Made by a program: the position numbers and the translations under genes | Shown: piece after piece, positions 14,595-21,793 of the stretch | How positions within the stretch are numbered: position 1 is the first letter of the stretch | How the letters are laid out: each line of letters starts with the position of its first letter | Assembly (NCBI GenBank): GCA_934511165.1 | Contig: CAKSWA010000026.1 | Location: 1 to 30,926, forward strand | Direction: 5' to 3' | DNA: 30,926 nucleotides | DNA from: an uncultured Oscillospiraceae bacterium | Lineage (GTDB): Bacteria; Bacillota; Clostridia; Oscillospirales; Oscillospiraceae | The notes under the pieces: generated by a model | What the model saw: the letters and a program-made list of their open reading frames with translations, nothing else | Database searches by the model: none | Told to the model about the DNA's origin: nothing

Positions 14595-14623
14595 TTGACA
14601 CGCAAAGGAAAAAGATATATCAT
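14595..14623 (+). promoter_or_regulatory. Promoter of the MarR-gltS operon
   Basis: TTGACA (14595-14600), a 17-base spacer, TATCAT (14618-14623). The stretch 14614-14638, GATATATC...TATATAATC, is an imperfect palindrome covering the -10 and would suit a MarR-type operator. Confidence 0.65.
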
Positions 14624-14660
14624 GAAATTTATATAATCTTTACATTTGCGGGGTAAGAGT

Positions 14661-15101
14661 ATGCTTTCGCAGGAGATTCTGGAACTATATAAAAAATCGC
14701 GCCTGATGACGTACCGGGCGATGTTCGGGCGCATCCGGGAGAAAAGCGGTTCGCTCTCCGCCACGGAGGCCTACGCCGTGGACGTGATCTATCTGCTCGG
14801 CAGCCCGACGATCACGCAGCTGGCCGAAACGCTCGGCATTTCCCAGCCGAACGCCACCTATAAGGTCAACAACCTTGTGGCGAAGGGGTACGTGTGCAAA
14901 ACGGCATCGGAGGAAGACAAGCGCGAGTGCCGCATTACGGTCGGCGAGCGGTTTTTCAAGTATTACGGCAACTCCACGCGCTTCATCGACGACGCCGTGG
15001 ACGCGCTGCGCACAGACTATTCCGAGGACGAATTGAAAACCTTTGAAAAGGTCCTGCACAGTCTGAACCAGCACATTGAGACGAGGGAGGAAAACCAATG
15101 A
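14661..15101 (+). CDS. MarR-family transcriptional regulator
   Basis: A protein of 146 residues with the MarR layout: an N-terminal dimerisation helix, then a winged helix whose recognition segment is TITQLAETLGISQPNATYKV, followed by NNLVAKGYVCKTASEEDKRE (wing with the conserved Asp/Arg turn), and C-terminal dimer helices. ATG 14661 follows GGGG; a TTG five codons earlier is possible but less likely. The stop overlaps the start of the symporter gene (ATGA at 15098-15101), so the two are translated together. It probably represses this operon through the palindrome at the promoter. Confidence 0.85.
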   Translation: MLSQEILELYKKSRLMTYRAMFGRIREKSGSLSATEAYAVDVIYLLGSPTITQLAETLGISQPNATYKVNNLVAKGYVCKTASEEDKRECRITVGERFFKYYGNSTRFIDDAVDALRTDYSEDELKTFEKVLHSLNQHIETREENQ

Positions 15102-16522
15102 CGACCGGAATGAATCTCTGGGATGCCGGCGTATGGAGCTTCGTGCTGACGCTCTCGCTGCTGTTTGCGGCGATGATCGCGGCGAACGTGCTCCGCCGGG
15201 TCTGCCCGTTTATCCGCAAGGCGCTGATTCCGAGTTCTGTGCTCGGTGGATTTCTGCTGCTGCTCGCGAACGCCATCGCCCGCTGGGGCTTCCACCACCC
15301 GCTCTTTTCGACCGGCACACTCGAAATTCTCACATACCACGGTCTCGGTCTCGGCTTTGCCGCGCTCGCGCTGCGCAGCACCGAGAAGAAAACGGACGGC
15401 CGCTCCCGCACGGGCGCGTTTGACACCGGCGTCACGGTCGTAAACGGCTATCTTTTGCAGGCGGTGCTCGGCCTTCTCGTGACGATCGGGCTCTATTATG
15501 CCATCCGCAGCTTCTATGCCTCCGGGCTGCTCCTCCCGATGGGCTACGGCCAGGGGCCGGGGCAGGCTTATAACTGGGGGCACAACTACGAAGTGCAATG
15601 GGGCTTTGAAAACGGCACAAGCTTCGGCCTTGCCGTGGCCGCGATGGGCTTTGTGTCCGCAAGCGTCGGCGGCGTCATTTATCTGAACTGGCTGCGCCGC
15701 AAGGGCATTTTCCAGGGCCGTCTCGGCGAGGACGCCAAGGATAACGTCACGCTCGCGACCTTCACCGGCGACAACGAGGTGCCGATCTCGGAATCCATGG
15801 ATAAATTCACGATCCAGCTCGCGCTTGTATTCCTCGCCTATGCGCTCGCGTATCTTTTCATGAAGGGCATCAACTCGCTGCTCGATCCCGCCGGGACGGG
15901 CGCAGCGGGGCTCGCGGGAACGGTGCAGGGCATGATCTGGGGCTTCCAGTTCCTCTTCAGCAGCGTTTTCGGCATGCTCATCAAGGCGGTCATGAAGGCG
16001 CTTCGCAAAAAGGGCATCATGCACCGCGAGTACACCAACAACTTTCTGCAAAACCGCATCGCAGGCTTCATGTTCGATTTGATGGTCGTGGCGTCCATCG
16101 CGGCGATCGACCTTTCGGCGTTCCGCGACCACCGGTTTGTCCTGCCGCTGACGGTCATCAGCATCATGGGCGCGTTCGGCACATATTTCTACCTCCGGTT
16201 CGTCTGCAAGCGCGTGTTCCCGTGGTATGAGCACGAGGCGTTTCTCTCTCTTTACGGCATGCAGACCGGCACGGCATCCACCGGCGTTATCCTCCTGCGG
16301 GAGATCGACCCGCAGTTTGAAACGCAGGCGAGCGACAACCTTGTCTACCACATGCCGTGGGCGATCCTCTTCGGCGCGCCGATGTTTCTGCTCGTCGGCG
16401 TCGCGCCGCAGAGCGTCGGAAAGTCGTGGATGGTGCTCGGTGTGTGCGCCGCGCTGTTCGTTGTATTCAACGTGATCCTCTTCCGCCGGTCGATCTTCCG
16501 GCACAAGGCCGCTAAGAAGTAA
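15098..16522 (+). CDS. GltS-family sodium:glutamate-type symporter
   Basis: A protein of 474 residues and about twelve hydrophobic segments. The start overlaps the MarR stop, with GGAGG upstream. Recognisable GltS features are LIPSSVLGGFLLLL in the second helix and the re-entrant-loop-like GYGQGPGQAYNWG. The second half carries another long helical repeat (GIMHREYTNNFLQNRIAGF onwards) and the conserved YGMQTGTASTGVILLREIDP. It should carry a carboxylate, by family glutamate, with Na+. Membrane segments can be followed through to the basic C-terminus RHKAAKK. The substrate could differ from glutamate. Confidence 0.85.
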   Translation: MTTGMNLWDAGVWSFVLTLSLLFAAMIAANVLRRVCPFIRKALIPSSVLGGFLLLLANAIARWGFHHPLFSTGTLEILTYHGLGLGFAALALRSTEKKTDGRSRTGAFDTGVTVVNGYLLQAVLGLLVTIGLYYAIRSFYASGLLLPMGYGQGPGQAYNWGHNYEVQWGFENGTSFGLAVAAMGFVSASVGGVIYLNWLRRKGIFQGRLGEDAKDNVTLATFTGDNEVPISESMDKFTIQLALVFLAYALAYLFMKGINSLLDPAGTGAAGLAGTVQGMIWGFQFLFSSVFGMLIKAVMKALRKKGIMHREYTNNFLQNRIAGFMFDLMVVASIAAIDLSAFRDHRFVLPLTVISIMGAFGTYFYLRFVCKRVFPWYEHEAFLSLYGMQTGTASTGVILLREIDPQFETQASDNLVYHMPWAILFGAPMFLLVGVAPQSVGKSWMVLGVCAALFVVFNVILFRRSIFRHKAAKK

Positions 16523-16544
16523 CGAGTTCTCATAGGTATGATAC

Positions 16545-16586
16545 TGGGGCAGCCATTCGGATGAATGGCTGCCCCAGGCTGTTTTT
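16545..16586 (+). terminator. Terminator of the MarR-gltS operon
   Basis: TGGGGCAGCCATTC (16545-16558) pairs with GAATGGCTGCCCCA (16563-16576), followed by GGCTGTTTTT. It touches the 3' end of the convergent small gene at 16585. Confidence 0.85.
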
Positions 16587-16791
16587 ATAATTGATACGGC
16601 CCGTGACCCTCCTGCCAGCCGACAAAGTCGCTGACGATCTCGCGCATGGCAGTGAAGTCCGCCGCCTTTGCCGCTCTCTGGCGGAGCTTTTCGCGTTCCT
16701 GCTCCGTGAGCGCGCCGAACTTTTCGAGCGCGATGCCGTTTTCCGCGAGAGCACGGTCAAAGTCTGTTTTTATGGATCGGTTTTCATACAT
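16585..16791 (-). CDS. Small conserved-looking hypothetical protein
   Basis: A protein of 68 residues: MYENRSIKTDFDRALAENG, then GALTEQEREKLRQRA and a C-terminal FVGWQEGHGPYQL. I chose ATG 16791 because AGGAGGGG ends six bases before it, whereas the ATG at 16797 touches the ribosome site. The composition is helical and charged, soluble, with no cysteines. I do not know its function. The strong ribosome site and the well-formed amphipathic helix support a real gene. Confidence 0.65.
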   Translation of the reverse strand: MYENRSIKTDFDRALAENGIALEKFGALTEQEREKLRQRAAKAADFTAMREIVSDFVGWQEGHGPYQL

Positions 16792-16834
16792 GTGCATCCC
16801 CTCCTCGCGGAGAGTATGCCGCGGCAGAAGCGTT

Positions 16835-16945
16835 TTATGCGTTCTCGCCGCTCATATAATCGTAATAATCCGATTCGCTCGCAAAGAGCATATATTTCCC
16901 GCTCACCAGTCCGTAATATCCGCCATGGGTGTAATAGCCGCGCAT
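16835..16945 (-). CDS. 36-aa tyrosine/glycine-rich small protein
   Basis: A short reading frame with a near-perfect ribosome site, AAGGAGGTCGGC, six to seven bases before ATG 16945. The product is 36 residues: MRGYYTHGGYYGLVSG, then KYMLFASESDYYDYMSGENA. Nine tyrosines and six glycines, an acidic C-terminal half, no membrane segment. It lies 44 bases upstream of the 68-residue gene on the same strand and may share its transcript. Its function is unknown; the pattern YYGLVxGKYMLFASExDYYxY looks like a conserved small protein rather than chance. Confidence 0.65.
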   Translation of the reverse strand: MRGYYTHGGYYGLVSGKYMLFASESDYYDYMSGENA

Positions 16946-17019
16946 CGTGCCGACCTCCTTACCTTGTTTACAGGTTAAGAATACGACATACGGTGTACCA
17001 TAAAACGGACTGCCGTGGA

Positions 17020-17082
17020 GCTTTGCAATCCCTCCGTCTCGCCTGCGGCGAGCCAGCGCCCTTTACACAAGGGAGCCTTTTT
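17020..17082. repeat. Dispersed palindromic repeat typical of Oscillospiraceae-like genomes
   Basis: The stretch from TTGCAATCCCTCCGTC through CTCGCCTGCGGCGAG (a 15-base hairpin) and GCGCCCTTTACACAAGGGAGCC (a second hairpin, CCCTT/AAGGG) has the build of a short interspersed element that I recall from many Clostridia genomes. It ends in CTTTTT at the 3' end of the membrane-protein gene at 17082, where the second hairpin could also act as a terminator on the plus strand. Confidence 0.55.
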
Positions 17083-17855
17083 CAGAAACGAAATTCCGCG
17101 GTCTCGTCCGCCATGCGCAGCACGCGGCGGCGGGCTTCCTCCATCGTTTCCGGTTTTGGCTCTTCCGGTGCCTCAATGGCCGCCTCCTCGGCTTCGCGCT
17201 CGCGGCGCTTTTCGCCGCGCACCGCGGCGGTCACGGTGCCGCCGAGAATGGCAGCGCCCCCGGCGAGCTTCACAAACGCCGCGGCGGTCGAGTACCCCGC
17301 CCAGACGAGCGGCAGCATCTCGTCGAGCGCAAGGAGCGCCGCCGCACCGCCGAGCAGCCACCAGAGGTTTTTCTTTTTCACGATGTCCCGCAGCTTTTTC
17401 TCCGGGAAGAACGCCTTGACAAAAGCCGCAAGACCCGCGGCGAGGGCGAGCACCGTGAGCCCCCAGCCGAGCACCGCGGCGGCCGCCGTAGGCAGCGCCG
17501 CGGCAAGGAGAGCGCTTGCGCCCGAGGCCGTGAGCCATGCCGCACCCCCGATCCCGGCGGCGACGAGCACGCGCGCGCCGAACGGCAGGCGGGCAAACCA
17601 CGCCGCCGCGCGCTGCGCCTTTTTCTTTTCCTCTTCGCTCTCAGCGGCGGCTTCAGCCTGCGTTTCGGGCGCGTCGCCGCCAGCGCCGCGAAGCGGCACG
17701 GTCTCAACGATGGGCGTCGGAAAATCCTCCGCGCCGTCATCAAAAACGCCGTCGTCCGGCAGGATGCCGCCGACCATCACGCTCGCGCTCGCCACAGTGG
17801 CAACCGCGGCGGCCGTTGCCTGGCGCTTGAGCTTTTCGCGTTTGTTTCGATCCAT
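17082..17855 (-). CDS. Hypothetical multi-pass membrane protein
   Basis: A protein of 257 residues not assigned to a family. Residues 1-10 are basic, 11-30 form an Ala-rich hydrophobic segment, and 31-80 are acidic and proline-rich. About four membrane helices follow between 90 and 210, with a basic loop FFPEKKLRDIVKKKNLWW in the middle. The tail is charged (RREREAEEAAIEAPEEPKPE). It begins five bases after the fumarase gene and is clearly cotranscribed with it. A link to fumarate metabolism is not evident from the sequence. Confidence 0.7.
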   Translation of the reverse strand: MDRNKREKLKRQATAAAVATVASASVMVGGILPDDGVFDDGAEDFPTPIVETVPLRGAGGDAPETQAEAAAESEEEKKKAQRAAAWFARLPFGARVLVAAGIGGAAWLTASGASALLAAALPTAAAAVLGWGLTVLALAAGLAAFVKAFFPEKKLRDIVKKKNLWWLLGGAAALLALDEMLPLVWAGYSTAAAFVKLAGGAAILGGTVTAAVRGEKRREREAEEAAIEAPEEPKPETMEEARRRVLRMADETAEFRF

Positions 17856-17860
17856 GTTTC

Positions 17861-19246
17861 TCAGACCATTTTCTCGGGGCGGTACGCCGCGTCAAACGCC
17901 TCGCCCGTCATGTATCCAAGGCGGAGGCAGCTCTCGCGCAGCGTGAGATTTTCGCGGTGCGCAAGCTTTGCTACCTCGGCGGCGCGCTCATAACCGATGT
18001 GCGGCGTGAGCGCCGTGACGAGCATGAGCGAGCGCTCCATGTTCTCCGCCATCTTCTCGCGGTTCGCGCGGATGCCGGAGACGCACCGCGCATCAAAGGA
18101 CGCAATGGAGGCCGAAAGGAGCCGCACGGACTGCAAAAAGTTATAAATGCACACCGGCAGGAATACGTTCAGCTCAAAGTTTCCCTGCGATGCGGCAAGA
18201 CCCACGGCGGTATCGTTGCCCATGACCTGCACCGCCGTCATCGTGACCTGCTCGCATTGCGTGGGGTTGACTTTTCCCGGCATGATGGACGAGCCGGGTT
18301 CGTTTTCGGGGATGAAGATCTCGCCCAGCCCGCAGCGCGGCCCGGAGGCGAGCCAGCGGACATCGTTGGCAATTTTCATCATGTCGCACGCGAGCGCCTT
18401 GAGCGCGCCATGGGCGAACACGAGCTCCGAGCGCGACGTGAGCGCGTGGAACTTATTCTCCGCCGTCACGAATTTGTGGCCGCTCAGCGCGCTGATGCGC
18501 TCGGCAGAGAGCGCGGCGAAGCCCGCCGGGGCGTTCAGCCCCGTGCCGACGGCGGTTCCGCCGAGAGCGAGCGCGCGCAGCGGTTCCACGGCGGCGCGCA
18601 GCAGCCCGATATCCATTTCTACGCTCGCGCGCCAGCCGGAGATCTCCTGCGAGAAGCGAAGCGGCACGGCGTCCTGCAGATGCGTCCGCCCGACCTTCAG
18701 CACATCCCCGTTCTCCGATTCCAGACGCCGGAGCGTCTGGACAAAGCGCTCGCACGCCGGGAGAAGGTGTTCCTCCAGCGCAATGACGGCGGCGATGTGC
18801 ATCGCCGTCGGGAACGTGTCGTTCGAGGACTGCGACATGTTCACATCGTCGTTCGGGTGGAGAAGCTTCTTTCCGGCAATGGCGTTGCCGCGGTTTGCCA
18901 CGACCTCGTTGACGTTCATGTTCGACTGCGTGCCGCTGCCGGTCTGGAATGTGACGAGCGGGAAATTGCCGTCGAGCTGCCCGGCCAAAATCTCATCGCA
19001 TGCGCGCGATATGGCGGCGCACTTTTCTTCGGTCATCCGCTGCGACACGAGCGCGCGGTTGGCCTCCGCCGCCGCCTTTTTCAAAATGGCAAAGGCGCGG
19101 AGGATTTCCTCCGGCATCATTTCATGTCCCGCTCCGGCGGGGAAATTCCGGCGGCTGCGCTCGGTCTGCGCGCCCCAGTATTTATCCGCGGGGACAGCGA
19201 TTTCGCCCATGGAATCGTGTTCGATGCGCATGTTCTCTTCCGGCAT
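17861..19246 (-). CDS. fumC: Class II fumarate hydratase
   Basis: A protein of 461 residues, the normal length. The superfamily signature GSSIMPGKVNP (318-328) carries the mobile catalytic serine loop. SQSSNDTFPT and RTHLQDA (His189, the acid/base region) match fumarases rather than aspartase or argininosuccinate lyase. It converts fumarate to malate without an iron-sulfur cluster. The start could be the ATG at 19246 or the one at 19231 (MRIEHDSMGEI); the latter has GGAAGAG just upstream and matches the usual N-terminus, so the annotated protein may be five residues too long. It forms a two-gene operon with the membrane protein at 17082. Confidence 0.94.
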   Translation of the reverse strand: MPEENMRIEHDSMGEIAVPADKYWGAQTERSRRNFPAGAGHEMMPEEILRAFAILKKAAAEANRALVSQRMTEEKCAAISRACDEILAGQLDGNFPLVTFQTGSGTQSNMNVNEVVANRGNAIAGKKLLHPNDDVNMSQSSNDTFPTAMHIAAVIALEEHLLPACERFVQTLRRLESENGDVLKVGRTHLQDAVPLRFSQEISGWRASVEMDIGLLRAAVEPLRALALGGTAVGTGLNAPAGFAALSAERISALSGHKFVTAENKFHALTSRSELVFAHGALKALACDMMKIANDVRWLASGPRCGLGEIFIPENEPGSSIMPGKVNPTQCEQVTMTAVQVMGNDTAVGLAASQGNFELNVFLPVCIYNFLQSVRLLSASIASFDARCVSGIRANREKMAENMERSLMLVTALTPHIGYERAAEVAKLAHRENLTLRESCLRLGYMTGEAFDAAYRPEKMV

Positions 19247-19276
19247 AGTACGTTCTCTCTTTCACAGAAATATGGA

Positions 19277-19303
19277 CGGGCGGGGCGATATCCGCCCCGC
19301 CCG
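19277..19303. other. GC-rich hairpin between fumC and degV
   Basis: CGGGCGGGGCG (19277-19287) and CGCCCCGCCCG (19293-19303) form a perfect 11-bp stem. A T run follows only on the plus strand (GCTTTTTTTATTT), although the flanking genes are on the minus strand. It may still end degV transcripts or act as an insulator. It is not a textbook minus-strand terminator. Confidence 0.55.
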
Positions 19304-19314
19304 GAATGCTTTTT

Positions 19315-20199
19315 TTATTTGGGCCGGCGGCCGTTGCAGAGGTAGAACACCGTCAGCAGGCCGGGGCCGCAGTGCGCGCCGATGACGACGCCGAGCGCCG
19401 TGATCGTGATCTCGCCGACCTGGGGATATGCTTTGCGGATCTCGTCGCGCACCCATTCGGCGTCGGCGACGCAGTCCGCCTGCAGGATGTGGATCTCCGT
19501 GCCGGTCGGGTCGCACTCGCTGAAATCGTGCAGGATACCGTCACGGATGGCGCGCAGCGCCGCTTTGCGGCCGCGCACCTTCTGCGCCACGTCGAGCGTA
19601 CCGGCGTCGGGCACATACAGCACGGGCTTGATATCCAGGATCGAGCCGACGAGCGCGGCGCTGTTCGAAACGCGGCCGCCCTCCTTGAGATAGTTGAGAT
19701 CGTCCACGGTGAAGCGGTGGGCGATGCGGAGCTTGTTCTCCTCTCCCCAGGCGACGACCTCGTCAAAGCCAGCGCCGGCTTCCTTGCGGCACACCATGTT
19801 CATCACGAGCAGACCCAGACCGCCGGAGATGCAGAGCGTGTCCATCACATAGAGCCGCCGCTCGGGGAACTCGGCGCGCAGCTTGTCTGCGGCCTTGTTC
19901 GCGTTGACGAAAGAGACCGACATCTTCTGCGACATATCGAGGAAGATCACGTCCTTCCCCTCGTCGAGGAACGTCTTGAGAAAATCGTAGTAGACAAACT
20001 CGTTGATCATGGAGGTGTGCAGCTTATCGCCCCGGCGCATACCGGCATATACCGCGGCGCGGGTCTCCTCGCGGCAGTCGTCCTCGCGGGGCTCGTCGTT
20101 CACGGTGTAGGAATACGCAATGAACGGGATATTGTGCTCCTCCAGCCACGTGCGCGGCAGGTCGGAGGTGGAAGAAGTCGCAATGATGTAGTCAGACAT
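19315..20199 (-). CDS. DegV-family fatty-acid-binding protein
   Basis: A protein of 294 residues starting at ATG 20199 (GAGAGGA eight bases upstream); upstream in-frame codons lie in the preceding gene. Typical DegV features: the opening IIATSSTSDLP, the HTSMINEFVYYDF segment with the Thr/Ser that holds the fatty-acid carboxylate, the serine-rich SVSFVNANKAADKL, LKEGGRVSNSAALVGSILDI (the conserved GRVS loop), and a C-terminal GAHCGPGLL. By family it presents fatty acids to FakA kinase for phospholipid synthesis. fakA is not in this window. It lies 29 bases after the DUF1002 gene. Confidence 0.9.
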   Translation of the reverse strand: MSDYIIATSSTSDLPRTWLEEHNIPFIAYSYTVNDEPREDDCREETRAAVYAGMRRGDKLHTSMINEFVYYDFLKTFLDEGKDVIFLDMSQKMSVSFVNANKAADKLRAEFPERRLYVMDTLCISGGLGLLVMNMVCRKEAGAGFDEVVAWGEENKLRIAHRFTVDDLNYLKEGGRVSNSAALVGSILDIKPVLYVPDAGTLDVAQKVRGRKAALRAIRDGILHDFSECDPTGTEIHILQADCVADAEWVRDEIRKAYPQVGEITITALGVVIGAHCGPGLLTVFYLCNGRRPK

Positions 20200-20228
20200 G
20201 GTATATATCCTCTCTGTAGTGATTTCGT

Positions 20229-21077
20229 TCAGTCTCCGAAGAGCGCGGAGAGCGTTTTGCCGACGCGCTGAAGAAAGCCGCGGACACTGTCCCACACCGT
20301 TCCGGCGGTGGACAGGGCGTTTTCGCCGGTCTCGCGGATCTTTTCCACCGTTTCGGGCAGATCCTGCATGCGCTCGGCAAGTCCCGAGCCGCCGAGGCTC
20401 TGGATCTTACGGAAAAGGTCGGCGAGCTGCTGCGTCTGCGCGTCGTTGAGCGTTATGCCGCGCTCGGCGGCAAGGGAGCGGATGCGCTCGCACAGCTCGT
20501 CGTCGGAGAGCGCGGAGAGCTCATCGAAAAAGCCGGTCATAGTGCCGAGCAGTTCTTCGAGCTTTGAGGCATCAATCTCACCGGAGAGCTCGTCGGCCTC
20601 GCGCAGCGCCGCGGCGGCGGCTTCCTTCGCTTCCGGAGCAAGAGCAACGCACGTGAGCGTTTCATATGCCTTATATACGGCGGGCAGCATGGCAAGCGCG
20701 CCGGTCTCCTCCGGCGCGGCGGCGACGATCTCCGCGTCCGTCACCCCGGCGGCGGTGAGCGCCGCGGCAATGGCGGTCTCCGCGCCGGTGATGTTGGAAA
20801 GCGAGAGCGAAAGCCCCTCGCCGCCGGAGCGGATGCGGACAAATACGCCGACGGACGCCGCCTTTTCCGGTACATCGGAGAAATACGTCTCCGCGTCCGT
20901 CCGGGAGAGCGTCAGCTCCATCGCCGTGCCGCGCTCGACGCCGAGCGCAGTGAAAATGCCGTCGGTCTCGCCGAGCGTGAGCTCTTCGCCGAGCACGACG
21001 CAGCTGTCCCCCGGCACGGCGAACGCCGCCGAGGAAAGCAGCAGCAAAACAAGAATACAGGAAATGAGCTTTTTCAA
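20229..21077 (-). CDS. DUF1002 (YpuA-like) secreted protein
   Basis: A protein of 282 residues. I place the start at TTG 21077: AGGAGGTCA lies about ten bases upstream and translation then opens directly with a signal peptide (KKLISCILVLLLLSSAAFA). The mature part begins with GDSCVVLGEELT and contains SLSNITGAETAIAAALTAAG and VAAAPEETGALAM, characteristic of the DUF1002/YpuA family. The C-terminal half is helical. It is exported. Its biochemical role is not known. It is the first gene of a pair with degV. Confidence 0.8.
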   Translation of the reverse strand: MKKLISCILVLLLLSSAAFAVPGDSCVVLGEELTLGETDGIFTALGVERGTAMELTLSRTDAETYFSDVPEKAASVGVFVRIRSGGEGLSLSLSNITGAETAIAAALTAAGVTDAEIVAAAPEETGALAMLPAVYKAYETLTCVALAPEAKEAAAAALREADELSGEIDASKLEELLGTMTGFFDELSALSDDELCERIRSLAAERGITLNDAQTQQLADLFRKIQSLGGSGLAERMQDLPETVEKIRETGENALSTAGTVWDSVRGFLQRVGKTLSALFGD

Positions 21078-21100
21078 AAACGGTTGACCTCCTGAAAACA

Positions 21101-21139
21101 AACAGCCCACGAGAGCGCAATGCGTCCGCGGGCTGTTTT
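21101..21139 (-). terminator. Terminator of the murA-to-cyclophilin operon
   Basis: AACAGCCC (21101-21108) pairs with GGGCTGTT (21130-21137), with inner pairs possible. On the minus strand it is followed by TGTTTTC. It lies ten bases beyond the stop of the cyclophilin gene. Confidence 0.7.
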
Positions 21140-21146
21140 ATGCGTC

Positions 21147-21725
21147 TCAGCCGAATACCTTGACGCTCGTAATGACCGGCTGGTTGGCCTCGGCGATGAA
21201 GCCGTCCGCGCCGGTGACCTGCACGCTCGCGGCGATCTGGTCAACGATATCCATGCCGCTCACAACGTAGCCGAACACGGCGAAATCGCCGTCGAGATAC
21301 GTTGCATCGTTCTGCAGAATAAAGAACTGGCAGGTGCCGCTGTTCTTATCCGTGCCGCGCGCCATGCCGATGGCGCTGCGCGTCATGGAAAGCGGGTTGT
21401 TGAAGCCGTTGGAGGTAAATTCGCCCTCCACGGCCGAGCCCGACGTGCCGGTACCGTTCTTGTTCGGGCAGCCGCCATAAATGGCGAAGCCGTTGATGAC
21501 GCGGTAGATGGTCAGGTTGTTGTAAAAGCCCTTCTTGGCGAGATTGAGGAACTGGGACGCCGTCTTGGGGGCGCTGTCCGCGTCCACCTCGAGCCGGATG
21601 GTGCCGTAGTTGTTCACGGTAATCTCCACCTCGTGCTTGCCGGTCCAGGTCTTGTTTCCGCCGCAGCCGGCGAGAACGCTCGCCGCCATGAGCAGCGCCA
21701 ACAGAAATGCGATCTTTCTTTTCAT
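21147..21725 (-). CDS. Cyclophilin-type peptidyl-prolyl isomerase, lipoprotein
   Basis: A protein of 192 residues from ATG 21725 (GGAGG eight bases upstream; earlier in-frame ATG ignored because the lipoprotein signal starts here). Signal MKRKIAFLLALLMAAS and lipobox VLAGC (Cys21). The cyclophilin domain reads KTASQFLNLAKKGFYNNLTI, then YRVINGF in place of the usual FHRVIxGF, MARGTDKNSGTCQFFI, and LDGDFAVFGYV. It should assist folding of secreted proteins on the outer face of the membrane. The catalytic Arg of FHRV is kept (YRV), the His is lost. A second, cytosolic cyclophilin is encoded at 27962. Confidence 0.88.
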   Translation of the reverse strand: MKRKIAFLLALLMAASVLAGCGGNKTWTGKHEVEITVNNYGTIRLEVDADSAPKTASQFLNLAKKGFYNNLTIYRVINGFAIYGGCPNKNGTGTSGSAVEGEFTSNGFNNPLSMTRSAIGMARGTDKNSGTCQFFILQNDATYLDGDFAVFGYVVSGMDIVDQIAASVQVTGADGFIAEANQPVITSVKVFG

Positions 21726-21793
21726 GGGATAAACCTCCGTTTCCAAAGAAATTTCGGTGGGTTCGTTTGCTGGTTTATTGTGTGGTGTTGCGT

